Origin: an uncultured Pelagibacteraceae bacterium
Lineage (GTDB): Bacteria > Pseudomonadota > Alphaproteobacteria > Pelagibacterales > AG-422-B15
Assembly: GCA_902604225.1 (NCBI GenBank)
Contig: CACKXV010000006.1
Span: 1 to 36,719, forward strand
Length of the DNA stretch: 36,719 nucleotides
Direction of reading: 5' to 3'
Below the pieces are notes generated by a model. It made no database searches. It had not been told where the DNA came from and saw only the letters and a list, made by a program, of their open reading frames with translations. The translations under genes were made by a program, and so were the position numbers. Shown here in pieces: positions 8,266-16,944 of this stretch (position 1 is its first letter; each line of letters begins with the position of its first letter).

Positions 8266-9351
8266 ATGAATAATATTATATGGTTTAGAACTGATAAATT
8301 AGGAGATTTTCTAATACATTCACATCTAATCAGGGATACCTCACTTTCAATTCCAAATCCTTATACTATTGTAGTTTGCTCTCCTTATAATGAAAAAATT
8401 ATTAAAGAATATGATTTTATCGATGAAACCATCCCCTATCACAAAGATTTTAGCATCTATCAAAAAATAAAGATATTATCTAAAATATTGAGGCTTAAAT
8501 ATCACACGTCTATAGCAATCGATGGAAAAAAGTTTTCCTATTTTTGCTCACTCTTGGCAAAATCCAAAAATAAAGTTGGGCTAGTTTATAGAGTTAAATC
8601 AAGTTTTTTTAGTCTTTTTAAATACACTAGATATAGGCCATTTACCTTCAGTTTTGTTAGTAAATTTCTAATATTTGATCATATTAAAATTATGACTGGA
8701 AGAAGCTCTTTGCAGCAAGTTGAGCATCTTCCATCTATTTATATAAATTTATTAGAAAGTGTTCACGCAAGAACTAAAAATACTGACCAATACATTTTTC
8801 CAGTAAGTCAGCAATCTGATAGATACATTTCAAAATTACTAAATAAAATAAATTACAAAGAATTTCTTTTAATACATTTAGATGAAAAATGGATTGATGT
8901 TCACAATTTTAATGAGGAATGCAATAAGCTTATAGAAGAGATACAAAAATCAACAAATATGAAAGTTATTATCACTTCCTATAATAATACTTTTAATTAT
9001 ATGAAAATAATCAAGAAAAACTTTGATACCTATGATCATAATATTGATAATCTTTCAATATTAGATAATTTTAACAAAAACATCATTCACTTGGAAAATA
9101 TACCTATATTTGATTTTGAAAGACTCATTTTTAAATCAAAGCATGTTCTGAGTTGCCATTCTGGTTTTGTTGTTCAAGTTTGTGGAGCGAATTCATCGAG
9201 TGTCATAGATTTACTTAATGATACCGATTGCATGTGGTACGATTGTTGGGTGCCATATAATACTAAATACAGCAGAGTGCTTAAATCAAAAAATAAAATA
9301 AAATATTCTTATTCTGAAATAGCTGATCAAATAAAAAACATATTATTTTAG
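8266..9351 (+). CDS. Glycosyltransferase family 9 (heptosyltransferase-like)
   Basis: A 361-residue GT-B enzyme resembling ADP-heptose:LPS heptosyltransferases. The N terminus IIWFRTDKLGDFLIHSHLIRD matches the GT9 pattern (strand, R-x-D-x-x-G-D, helix). The C-terminal half has the typical nucleotide-sugar site in KHVLSCHSGFVVQVCGANSSSVIDL. Family members act at the cytoplasmic face of the inner membrane in LPS core assembly; here the sugar may differ from heptose because the island makes a GDP-deoxyhexose. It is preceded by a weak AAGGT site and overlaps the convergent gmd gene by four bases at its 3' end. Confidence 0.78.
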   Translation: MNNIIWFRTDKLGDFLIHSHLIRDTSLSIPNPYTIVVCSPYNEKIIKEYDFIDETIPYHKDFSIYQKIKILSKILRLKYHTSIAIDGKKFSYFCSLLAKSKNKVGLVYRVKSSFFSLFKYTRYRPFTFSFVSKFLIFDHIKIMTGRSSLQQVEHLPSIYINLLESVHARTKNTDQYIFPVSQQSDRYISKLLNKINYKEFLLIHLDEKWIDVHNFNEECNKLIEEIQKSTNMKVIITSYNNTFNYMKIIKKNFDTYDHNIDNLSILDNFNKNIIHLENIPIFDFERLIFKSKHVLSCHSGFVVQVCGANSSSVIDLLNDTDCMWYDCWVPYNTKYSRVLKSKNKIKYSYSEIADQIKNILF

Positions 9352-10373
9352 CTATATTCTAGATCGTGATCTAACATAATTTTCACCAACTCTTTTAATT
9401 TCGTCCTAGGTTTCCATTTTAAGTTTCTTCTAGCTTTCATCGGGTTTCCAATCAAAAGATCAACTTCAGCTGGTCTAAAAAAACTTTTATTAATACTAAC
9501 GATTGTTTTTTTACTGTTGATATCTATTACTCTAGTATTTAGCCCCTTTCCTGCCCATTTGTATTGAATTTTTAAATATTTAAGTGATAAATCAATAAAT
9601 TCTTTTACACTGTGAGTTTTTCCAGTGGCTATTACATAGTCATCAGGATTTTTTTGTTGGAGCATTCTATACATAGCGTCAACGTAATCACCAGCAAATC
9701 CCCAATCCCTTTTTGCTAGTACATTCCCAACTTCTAAAACTTCATTTGAGCCTTTTTTTATGCGTGCAAGTGTCGATGTAACTTTTTTTGTGACAAATTC
9801 TCTTCCTCTTAGAGGAGACTCATGATTAAACAATATTCCAGACGATGCATGAATGCCGTATGATTCTCTATAATTGATTGTAATCCAATGAGAGTAGAGT
9901 TTAGCAACCCCGTATGGACTTCTAGGATAAAAAGGTGTCTTTTCGGTTTGGGGAATCTGAGTTACCTTGCCGAACATTTCAGATGTAGATGCTTGATAAA
10001 ACTTAATGTTTTTTTTACTTATTCTTATTGCTTCTAAAATTCTTAATGCTCCCAGTGAATTTATATCTGTAGTTACTATTGGGACATTAAATGATGTAGG
10101 TACAAAGCTCTGAGCTGCAAGGTTATATATTTCTGTCGGATTGATTTTATCTATTGTCTCCAAGATATTGCTAAATTCTAATAAATCAAAATCACAGTAT
10201 GATATCTTCTTATCAATATTTAAATGCTTTAGACTCGTAAACTTCTCTGAGGTACTTCTTCTACACGTTCCATAAACTTTATAATTTTTTTTTAATAGTA
10301 ATTGTGCTAGGTAAGCACCATCTTGACCAGTTATGCCCGTAATTAATGCAACTTTTCTTTTCATAGTCATCAT
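9348..10373 (-). CDS. gmd: GDP-mannose 4,6-dehydratase
   Basis: Short-chain dehydrogenase/reductase that converts GDP-D-mannose to GDP-4-keto-6-deoxy-D-mannose, the entry step to GDP-fucose, perosamine, rhamnose and colitose. The 341 residues show the NADP-binding GITGQDGAYLA, the catalytic Thr/Glu region STSEMFG (T130, E132), the YxxxK pair in SPYGVAK (Y154, K158), and the GMD-typical NHESPLRGREFVTRK-like segment and KRDWGFAGDYVDAM. The first codons offer three Met (MMTMKRK); the ATG at 10373 overlaps the stop of the upstream ColD-like gene (TAATG), so coupling favours it. The product is the direct substrate of a ColD-type enzyme. Confidence 0.95.
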   Translation of the reverse strand: MMTMKRKVALITGITGQDGAYLAQLLLKKNYKVYGTCRRSTSEKFTSLKHLNIDKKISYCDFDLLEFSNILETIDKINPTEIYNLAAQSFVPTSFNVPIVTTDINSLGALRILEAIRISKKNIKFYQASTSEMFGKVTQIPQTEKTPFYPRSPYGVAKLYSHWITINYRESYGIHASSGILFNHESPLRGREFVTKKVTSTLARIKKGSNEVLEVGNVLAKRDWGFAGDYVDAMYRMLQQKNPDDYVIATGKTHSVKEFIDLSLKYLKIQYKWAGKGLNTRVIDINSKKTIVSINKSFFRPAEVDLLIGNPMKARRNLKWKPRTKLKELVKIMLDHDLEYS

Positions 10374-11557
10374 TAAACACCTTTTTCAAATTTTTTATAC
10401 ACATCATAGAGATGATTTAGTTCATTAGATAGATCTCGATGGTCATTCCCAACAAAAAAGCCATTTTTATCAATTATTTCTGAATTTTCTAAATTTCCAC
10501 TTATGGTGTGATCAAGGTAGTCTATAACTGGATTTTGGGTAAAATCCCCAGCTACAATGGGTCTTGACTCAATCATATTTTCATCAAGTACTTTAATAAA
10601 TCTGTCTCTTTGGTTTGCCATTTTATTTATCAATATAATTGAAAAGCCAAACCATGATGATTCATGCACTTCTTTCTGAACTATTACATTATCCTCATTT
10701 AAGAAAAGTTTTTTATATAATTCAGCATTTGCTTTACGCTGACTAATGAAATTATCAATTTTTTTTAACTGCTCAATTCCAATCGCACCACTCATCTCAA
10801 GAGGTCGTACACCATAACCTGGCAATACAAATTTAAAAGAATCTTCAAAATCATTTCCAGATTTATTTAAAATTAAGTTATTTGCAGGTAAATCTCTTAT
10901 CCATCCATGGGCTCTTAAAGATGTAGCGATTTGAAGCAACGATTGATCATCTGTCAATATCATGCCTCCTTCCATAGTTTGCATATGGTGAGAGAAGAAA
11001 AAACTAAACGATCCCATATTTCCCAAAGTTCCAGTATAAGCATTATTATATTTTGCGCCTAAACTTTCACAATTATCTTCAATTAATAGTAAATTATATT
11101 TTGAGCACAATTCTTGAATTTTGGCAAAGTTACATGGGTTACCAAGCAAATTAACTGCCATAATAGCTTTAGTTTTATGAGATATTGCATTTTCTAATTG
11201 ATTGGTGTCAATGTTTAAAGTTTCTAAATCCACATCAACAAACTTTAACTTTAGCCCATATTGAGATAATGGATAATAAGTAGTACTCCAGCTTACACTG
11301 GGTACTATTACTTCATCACCGCGATTTAAGTTATGATCATTTGATAGAACTAGACTAGCAATCATTAATAAGTTTGCAGTAGAGCCTGAATTTACCATTA
11401 AAGCATATTTAGAGTTAAAATATTCAGCAAATTGAAATTCAAATTCTTTTACTTTTGGCCCCATCGTATACCTATTAGATTTAATTACCTGCTGAATTGC
11501 ATCAATTTCTTCGTTCCCCCAAGACTCTGACGCTAAATTATATTTAATATTTTTCAT
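10373..11557 (-). CDS. colD: DegT-fold sugar 3-dehydratase, ColD-like (GDP-4-keto-6-deoxymannose 3-dehydratase)
   Basis: PLP-dependent enzyme of the DegT/DnrJ/EryC1/StrS family, 394 residues. The family's Schiff-base lysine is replaced by histidine: the segment reads SFSFFFSHHMQTMEGG (H190/H191). This is the hallmark of ColD and of the related RfbH-type 3-dehydratases, which remove a hydroxyl instead of transaminating. The following RAHGWIRDLP is also ColD-like. With gmd directly downstream, the likely reaction is GDP-4-keto-6-deoxy-D-mannose to GDP-4-keto-3,6-dideoxy-D-mannose, the precursor of colitose. The final epimerase/reductase (ColC) is not in the window. Other conserved sites are NSGSTANLL and the cofactor Asp in LLIEDNCESLGAKY. 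The start overlaps the DUF6165 end by 14 bases. Confidence 0.85.
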   Translation of the reverse strand: MKNIKYNLASESWGNEEIDAIQQVIKSNRYTMGPKVKEFEFQFAEYFNSKYALMVNSGSTANLLMIASLVLSNDHNLNRGDEVIVPSVSWSTTYYPLSQYGLKLKFVDVDLETLNIDTNQLENAISHKTKAIMAVNLLGNPCNFAKIQELCSKYNLLLIEDNCESLGAKYNNAYTGTLGNMGSFSFFFSHHMQTMEGGMILTDDQSLLQIATSLRAHGWIRDLPANNLILNKSGNDFEDSFKFVLPGYGVRPLEMSGAIGIEQLKKIDNFISQRKANAELYKKLFLNEDNVIVQKEVHESSWFGFSIILINKMANQRDRFIKVLDENMIESRPIVAGDFTQNPVIDYLDHTISGNLENSEIIDKNGFFVGNDHRDLSNELNHLYDVYKKFEKGV

Positions 11558-11933
11558 ATGACTTTACTTCATTAATATGAGATTTAGTGTGTAGATTGAT
11601 TTCATTTTTTAATTTTGCTCTTTTATCATTCATAAAATACACCTTACGAGCTAAAGCAATAAATTCTGATTTGAATGACTTATTTTTTTCATAAACTCTC
11701 AACTTATCCTCAACATTCCACAGTCTAATATTAATATTTTTAAGTTGATCGATAATTTTTGTTATATTTTTCTTGTTTATGTTTTTCTTACGAACTATGT
11801 TTTTCAAAAGCTTCAATTCATTTTTAACGTGAATCAATTTATTTTTATCCTTTATCTTTGCATTTTTAATTTCAAGTATAGTTATTTTATCAAATAACTC
11901 TCCGACTGATATTGGTGTATTTATCTTTTTCAT
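11544..11933 (-). CDS. DUF6165-family protein
   Basis: A 129-residue soluble, highly charged, mostly helical protein. The N-terminal TPISVGELFDKITILEIKNAKI, the central IRLWNVEDKLRVYE and the C-terminal ARKVYFMNDKRAKLKNEIN match the DUF6165 pattern, known mainly from bacteria with glycan loci and of unknown function. The start ATG directly follows the tatD stop (TAAATG), so it is read as a continuation of the tatD operon, and its end overlaps the ColD-like gene by 14 bases. This makes it the physical link between the housekeeping operon and the sugar genes. A coiled-coil scaffold or regulatory role in glycan assembly is only a guess. Confidence 0.8.
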   Translation of the reverse strand: MKKINTPISVGELFDKITILEIKNAKIKDKNKLIHVKNELKLLKNIVRKKNINKKNITKIIDQLKNINIRLWNVEDKLRVYEKNKSFKSEFIALARKVYFMNDKRAKLKNEINLHTKSHINEVKSYEKY

Positions 11934-12707
11934 TTATTTAGCTTTATTAAATAAGTTAAAAAAATTTTGAGTCGTTTTTTCTGACAATTCCTCAAAACTT
12001 ACATTAAGCATATTAGCTATATATTCAACTGTATGGATTATATTTGAGGGTTCATTAGTCTTCCCTCTCATTGGCTCTGGTGCTAAATATGGACTATCTG
12101 TTTCTACAAGCATATTATTTATTGGTATTGACATTGCAGAATTTCTAAGAAACGTAGAATTTTTAAAAGTAATAATTCCACTTAAAGAAAAATAGAAATC
12201 ATAAGGTAATAGTTTATTTACAATATCACTGGATCCAGTAAAGCAATGAATTAATCCCTTAAAAGGCTTTATTTTATATTGCTCATCAACAATTTTATAG
12301 ACTTCATCTTCAGCTTCTCTCATATGAATTATAACAGGTAAATTCGTTTCTTGTGATATTTCAATATGCTTTATGAAACTAGAAATTTGAGATTTTTTAT
12401 CTGAGTGATCATAATAAAAATCTAGACCAGTTTCGCCTATTCCAATTACTTCACTGAATTTAGATAACTCTAAGATTTTAGTAAAAGTGCTTTCGCGTGC
12501 AGACAATGCTTCATTTGGATGAACACCTAATGAACAATAAATGTTATCATATTCTTTTGATAGATTTATTACTTTTTCGAATTCATCTTCTTTTGTACTT
12601 ATGTTGAGTAATTTATCAACTCCATTATCGTATGCTTTGTTTACTAATGTGCTTACACCTTCTTCGTTCTTATGATGTAATAAATGACAATGACTATCTA
12701 CTATCAT
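11934..12707 (-). CDS. tatD: TatD family metal-dependent hydrolase
   Basis: TIM-barrel metal-dependent hydrolase/DNase of the TatD family, cytosolic, 257 residues. The metal ligands are all visible: DSHCHL at the N terminus, Glu in IGIGETGLDFYYD, His in PVIIHMREA, His in GLIHCFTGS, and Asp in LVETDSPYLAPEPMRGK. Homologues act as 3'-5' exonucleases on DNA/RNA or in D-Tyr-tRNA editing. It overlaps metG by four bases (ATGA) and abuts DUF6165. The metG-tatD pairing is the standard alphaproteobacterial order. Confidence 0.95.
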   Translation of the reverse strand: MIVDSHCHLLHHKNEEGVSTLVNKAYDNGVDKLLNISTKEDEFEKVINLSKEYDNIYCSLGVHPNEALSARESTFTKILELSKFSEVIGIGETGLDFYYDHSDKKSQISSFIKHIEISQETNLPVIIHMREAEDEVYKIVDEQYKIKPFKGLIHCFTGSSDIVNKLLPYDFYFSLSGIITFKNSTFLRNSAMSIPINNMLVETDSPYLAPEPMRGKTNEPSNIIHTVEYIANMLNVSFEELSEKTTQNFFNLFNKAK

Positions 12708-14233
12708 TCTTGCACTCTACTGAATAAATGACTAACATTGGACAATTTATTGCCGAACACATTAACCCGCATCATCTCATCGAACGTCAAATCAACATAA
12801 TCTATTCCAATTATTTTTAGTAATTCTCTGGATTTGTTTGGCATTATTGGATTAATAAAGTAAGCTATATTTTTAATTTGCTCTGTTGTTGCCGCTAATA
12901 CATTCAAAAACATTTCTTTATTTTCTTTTTCTAATTCCCAAGGTTTGTAGTCATTAAAATATTTGTTCACTTTTCCAATATGCGCCCATACAAGTTTTAT
13001 ATAATCATGAATTTTAAAATCTTCTATCAGTTCAAAGCTTTTATTTAAAATCATTTCAGTTGATTCTTGTAACATAATCTCATCGTTGCCATTATTGGTA
13101 ATATTTGGGATAATTGAATCAAGTTTTTTCTCTATCATTGTTAATGATCTTTGACATAGATTGCCTAGATCATTAACGAGATCACTGTTTATCCTGTTTA
13201 TAAGAGCTATTTTTGAAAAATCTCCATCATTTCCAAAAGGCACTTCTCTTAATAAAAAATACCTAAATTGATCAAGACCATATTTGTCTATAATTTCAAT
13301 GGGATCAATAACATTTCCTAGCGATTTAGAAATTTTATTACCTTCATTTGTCCACCATCCATGTGCAAATATCTTTTTTGGCAGATCTAATTCAGCTGCC
13401 ATTAAAAATGTTGGCCAATACACCGCATGATGTCTTAAGATATCTTTACCTACTATATGAACCACGTTATTCCAGTAGTCACTTAGCTCATTTTTTGAGT
13501 CATTTAGATAACTCACCCCGTTGGCATAACAAGTTAAAGCATCGAGCCACACATACATAATATGGTCATTATCTGTTGGAGTTTTAATCCCCCAGTTAAA
13601 TGATGTTCTAGATACTGACAAATCATTTAAACCAGACTCAACAAATTTAATAACCTCATTTCTTTTAGATCTTGGACTTATAAAATCTGGGTTTTTTTTG
13701 TATAAATCTAATAACTTATCAGACCATTCTGATAGCTTAAAAAAATATGACTTTTCTGTAATCCAGTCAACGGGTCCACCTGTAACAGTTCTAAAGCTTC
13801 CGTCACTTTGTTTTACTAAATCTTTTTCATTATAAAAAGTTTCATCATTAATTGAATACCATCCTGTATATTCACCTAAATATATTTGATTTCTTTCATG
13901 CAGCCTTTTCCATAAAAAAGATGCACCGTCAATATGTCTTTGTTCAGTAGTTCTAATAAAATCATCATTCGACAAATCTAATGTAGTTGTAAGGTCTCTA
14001 AAAATTCGTGAGTTTTCGTCGCACAACTCTAATGGTTCTTTTCCCTTACTTTCTGCAGCTTTCTGTATTTTGAGACCATGTTCATCTGTTCCTGTTTGAA
14101 ATCTTACATCATGCCCTTTAAGACGCATGAATCTTGCAATAAAGTCTGTTGCAACTGAAGTGTATGCATGGCCTATATGTGGCTTATCATTAACATAATA
14201 TATTGGTGTTGTGATATAATATTTATCAGTCAT
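12704..14233 (-). CDS. metG: Methionyl-tRNA synthetase
   Basis: Class I aminoacyl-tRNA synthetase charging tRNA-Met, 509 residues. The HIGH signature appears as KPHIGHAYTSVATD near residue 18. The KMSKS loop appears as GNKISKSLGNVIDP around residue 300. The length, without the C-terminal dimerisation extension, fits the short alphaproteobacterial form. An anticodon-binding helical domain (about 350-500) includes DYKPWELEK. The start overlaps the holB stop by eight bases and the end overlaps tatD by four, so it is embedded in the operon. Confidence 0.97.
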   Translation of the reverse strand: MTDKYYITTPIYYVNDKPHIGHAYTSVATDFIARFMRLKGHDVRFQTGTDEHGLKIQKAAESKGKEPLELCDENSRIFRDLTTTLDLSNDDFIRTTEQRHIDGASFLWKRLHERNQIYLGEYTGWYSINDETFYNEKDLVKQSDGSFRTVTGGPVDWITEKSYFFKLSEWSDKLLDLYKKNPDFISPRSKRNEVIKFVESGLNDLSVSRTSFNWGIKTPTDNDHIMYVWLDALTCYANGVSYLNDSKNELSDYWNNVVHIVGKDILRHHAVYWPTFLMAAELDLPKKIFAHGWWTNEGNKISKSLGNVIDPIEIIDKYGLDQFRYFLLREVPFGNDGDFSKIALINRINSDLVNDLGNLCQRSLTMIEKKLDSIIPNITNNGNDEIMLQESTEMILNKSFELIEDFKIHDYIKLVWAHIGKVNKYFNDYKPWELEKENKEMFLNVLAATTEQIKNIAYFINPIMPNKSRELLKIIGIDYVDLTFDEMMRVNVFGNKLSNVSHLFSRVQE

Positions 14234-15176
14234 ATTTTAATCTATAAAATAATGAAATAATCAAATTTTCAAAGTCAAGATTGAAAGTAATGTTCTTTTT
14301 ATTTAAAGAATCTATCAATTTATATATATTTAATAATTTTATAACTAAATTACTTTCATTTGTTTTACAAAGTTTTTTTATTTCATCATTAATCAATAGT
14401 TGTAAATAGTTAAAAAAAACTGGAACTGCCTGATCTACGTTTTTAAAATTATGTAAGTAATCAATATAATGATTTGCAGTGTTTGCCTTTACTTTTTTTT
14501 TATTAGTCAAGAGTGTTTTGAAATGATCGGTAATTTCATAAAAATTGTATTCTATAAACTGTTTAGTTAAATATGAAGAACCATTTGTTATTTGATATAA
14601 GTAATTTAAATACTCTTCATTTTCAGAGCCTTTATAATAATTAACAAAATTATCATAGTTTAACTTTCCAAAAAAAATTCTATTTGATCTTGATACAATT
14701 GTTTTTAAGCACTTACTCTTATTTTGATTTACTATAATAAAATGATTATTTCTATTGGGTTCTTCAATTATTTTTAAAACTGAATTAGCAGCATCTAAAG
14801 AGAGATCATCTATCAAATTTATAATACAAACTCTTTTTTGATAATTTTCATCTCTAGTTGAAAAAAAATTATTAACATATTTAACATCTTCTCTATAAAG
14901 TTTCTTTTTAAATCGTTGTTTATCTTCAAGAAATATAGGCTCAATTTTTAAAATAAAATTAGAATTCTCATGAACAGGGTTTAATAAGTAATCTTCAAAG
15001 TTGTGAAAATTATTAATTAATTTTTTTGATACTATTAATGAAGCAAGATTTTTTGCAATGTTTGAAATAATATCAGTATCTTGTCCTGTAAGTATTATTG
15101 AATTAGGTAATTGCGATTTAAATATTTTATATAAAGCCCTTACTTCACTTGAATATAGATTTCTATTATTTTGCAT
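14226..15176 (-). CDS. holB: DNA polymerase III delta' subunit
   Basis: Clamp-loader delta' subunit, 316 residues, recognised by position between tmk and metG and by LSLDAANSVLKIIEEPNRNNHFIIV, the conserved delta'/DnaX sensor region. The nucleotide-binding P-loop is degenerate (GQDTDIISNIAKNLA instead of G-x-x-G-x-G-K), and the arginine-finger motif SRC appears as SRSNR, so ATP binding by this subunit is unlikely, as for the E. coli delta'. The gene is very AT-rich: one 60-base line (14281-14340) has only 7 G/C. It overlaps tmk by 11 bases and metG by eight. Confidence 0.88.
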   Translation of the reverse strand: MQNNRNLYSSEVRALYKIFKSQLPNSIILTGQDTDIISNIAKNLASLIVSKKLINNFHNFEDYLLNPVHENSNFILKIEPIFLEDKQRFKKKLYREDVKYVNNFFSTRDENYQKRVCIINLIDDLSLDAANSVLKIIEEPNRNNHFIIVNQNKSKCLKTIVSRSNRIFFGKLNYDNFVNYYKGSENEEYLNYLYQITNGSSYLTKQFIEYNFYEITDHFKTLLTNKKKVKANTANHYIDYLHNFKNVDQAVPVFFNYLQLLINDEIKKLCKTNESNLVIKLLNIYKLIDSLNKKNITFNLDFENLIISLFYRLKYD

Positions 15177-15795
15177 TTATTCTTTTTAATACTTCATTCC
15201 AGATAATGTCTTGTATTAAATTAATATCTTGATTTGCATTAATTAGTATAAATTTCTTTTTATTTGATTTAGCTATAGTTCTAAATGCTTTACGAATGTT
15301 ATTATGAAATCTTAAAGACATATTCTCATAACGTGTCTCAGTATTTGATTTTCTTTTAGACCTTTTTAAGCCAATTATGGGATCTATATCTAAAATAAAA
15401 GTTAAACCAGGCGTTAAATTATTAGTTATTATTTTATCAAGCTTTTTAATAAGTTCTATGTCAACATTTTTCCCATATCCTTGATAAACTAAAGTAGACT
15501 CTTTAAATCTATCACACAAAACCCATTTATTTTTTTTTAAGTTTGGAGCAATCACCTTATCTATATGATCTTTGCGGGCTGCGTATAAAAGTAAAGTTTC
15601 TACTACCCCACTCCATTTATTCTTTTTGCCTTTAACAAGTAATTTTCTGATTATCTCAGCTTCAATTGTACCGCCAGGTTCCCTTGTTGTGATAACATCT
15701 CCATATTTAGCAAGTCTTTTTGCTAGTAGTTTAATTTGTGTCGACTTTCCTGATCCTTCACCACCTTCAAATGATATAAATCGTGGCTTGATCAC
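15166..15795 (-). CDS. tmk: Thymidylate kinase
   Basis: dTMP kinase producing dTDP for DNA synthesis, 209 residues. The P-loop FEGGEGSGKST, the DR motif in WVLCDRFKESTLVYQGYG and TREPGGT for nucleotide binding are all present. The lid region near residues 145-160 carries KRSKRKSNTETRYE. The start is a GTG (read as Met; MIKPRFISFEGGEG), three bases after the stop of the D-Ala-D-Ala carboxypeptidase gene. The dac-tmk-holB-metG order is characteristic of Alphaproteobacteria. Confidence 0.96.
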   Translation of the reverse strand: MIKPRFISFEGGEGSGKSTQIKLLAKRLAKYGDVITTREPGGTIEAEIIRKLLVKGKKNKWSGVVETLLLYAARKDHIDKVIAPNLKKNKWVLCDRFKESTLVYQGYGKNVDIELIKKLDKIITNNLTPGLTFILDIDPIIGLKRSKRKSNTETRYENMSLRFHNNIRKAFRTIAKSNKKKFILINANQDINLIQDIIWNEVLKRINAK

Positions 15796-15798
15796 AAA

Positions 15799-16935
15799 TT
15801 AAATAAATAGATTTACCACTGAGATGTAGATATAGGAGAAGAACCTTGAAAATATATTGCTTCTATTTACATCATTTACCGACACTACATCAAAATATTC
15901 GGGGTCTTCATTTGGAATATCAACTTTTATTTTTCCAATAATATCACCTGAGGTTATTGGAAATTTGATGTTTTCAAATAACTCAATTTCATACTGTAAT
16001 TCTTTTTCTTTTGTTCTTGGAACTGTCAGCACTATATCTTTAACTGCACCAATTAAAGAGCTGCTTTCATTAGAGCCTGGAATATTTATACTTGCAAATT
16101 TTGTAAAATCTTCAAAAAGCCTAATATTCTCGAACTCTCTAAACGACCATGTAATAAGTCTAGAAGAGCCTTGAGATCTTTTTTGTGTACTGCTAAATCC
16201 GTTTGTTACAGATATTACGCGTCTATTACCATCTATTGCAGATGCTGCAAGTCCATAACCCGAAACAGATAAGTGACCTGTTTTTAATCCATCAACACCC
16301 ATATTTTTATACAAAAGAGGATTCCTATTTTTTTGCTTTATATTTGACCATTCAAATTCAGTTTCAGCGAACATGTGATAATATTCAGGGTAATTATTAA
16401 TTAAATATTGCGATAAGATTGCAAGGTCATACGCAGTAGAGAAATTATTTTTGTCATGCATGCCTGTAGAATTTGTAAACTTTGTGTTGGTCATCCCTAT
16501 ATCCCTAGCCTTTTCAGTCATCATTTTGGCAAAAGATTCTTCTGTTCCAGCAATATTTTCTGCAACAACTATACATGCGTCATTACCAGACTGAACAATA
16601 ATACCACGCAAGAGATCTTCTACTCTTATGTTTTTGTCCACTTCAACAAACATTGATGAGCCTTCTCTTTCTTTCCAAGCTCTTTCTGAGACTAAAAAAG
16701 TATCATCAAGTGATAATGTGCCGTTAGACAATTTTTCAAAAACTATTAATGTCGTCATAATTTTTGTCATTGATGCTGGATAGGTTTTTTTGTCTTTATT
16801 TTTTTCAAATAGTACTTTTCCAGTAGTTGCATCAATAACTACTGCTGTTTCAGCATCGGTATCTATGTAAGAAGCAAACGCTAATACTGAATTTAGTAAG
16901 AAAATTGATAAGACTGTTAAAATGAATCTATGCAT
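15799..16935 (-). CDS. dacA: D-alanyl-D-alanine carboxypeptidase (PBP5/6 type)
   Basis: Periplasmic low-molecular-mass penicillin-binding protein that trims the terminal D-Ala from peptidoglycan stem peptides. A signal peptide (MHRFILTVLSIFLLNSVLAFA) precedes the S11 peptidase domain with SxxK (ASMTK, about residue 55), SGN (QSGNDA) and KTG (GLKTGH). The C-terminal PBP5 domain follows and the protein ends in an amphipathic helix (IFSRFFSYIYISVVNLFI) that would anchor it to the outer leaflet of the inner membrane. Length of 378 is typical. It lies nine bases after rlpA, in an operon of cell-wall genes. Confidence 0.95.
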   Translation of the reverse strand: MHRFILTVLSIFLLNSVLAFASYIDTDAETAVVIDATTGKVLFEKNKDKKTYPASMTKIMTTLIVFEKLSNGTLSLDDTFLVSERAWKEREGSSMFVEVDKNIRVEDLLRGIIVQSGNDACIVVAENIAGTEESFAKMMTEKARDIGMTNTKFTNSTGMHDKNNFSTAYDLAILSQYLINNYPEYYHMFAETEFEWSNIKQKNRNPLLYKNMGVDGLKTGHLSVSGYGLAASAIDGNRRVISVTNGFSSTQKRSQGSSRLITWSFREFENIRLFEDFTKFASINIPGSNESSSLIGAVKDIVLTVPRTKEKELQYEIELFENIKFPITSGDIIGKIKVDIPNEDPEYFDVVSVNDVNRSNIFSRFFSYIYISVVNLFI

Positions 16936-16944
16936 AGAATATTA

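Noticed and set aside
14226-15176. Degenerate P-loop in HolB
   Set aside because: The delta' subunit of several bacteria does not hydrolyse ATP, and the rest of the protein and its position fit; not a sign of gene decay.
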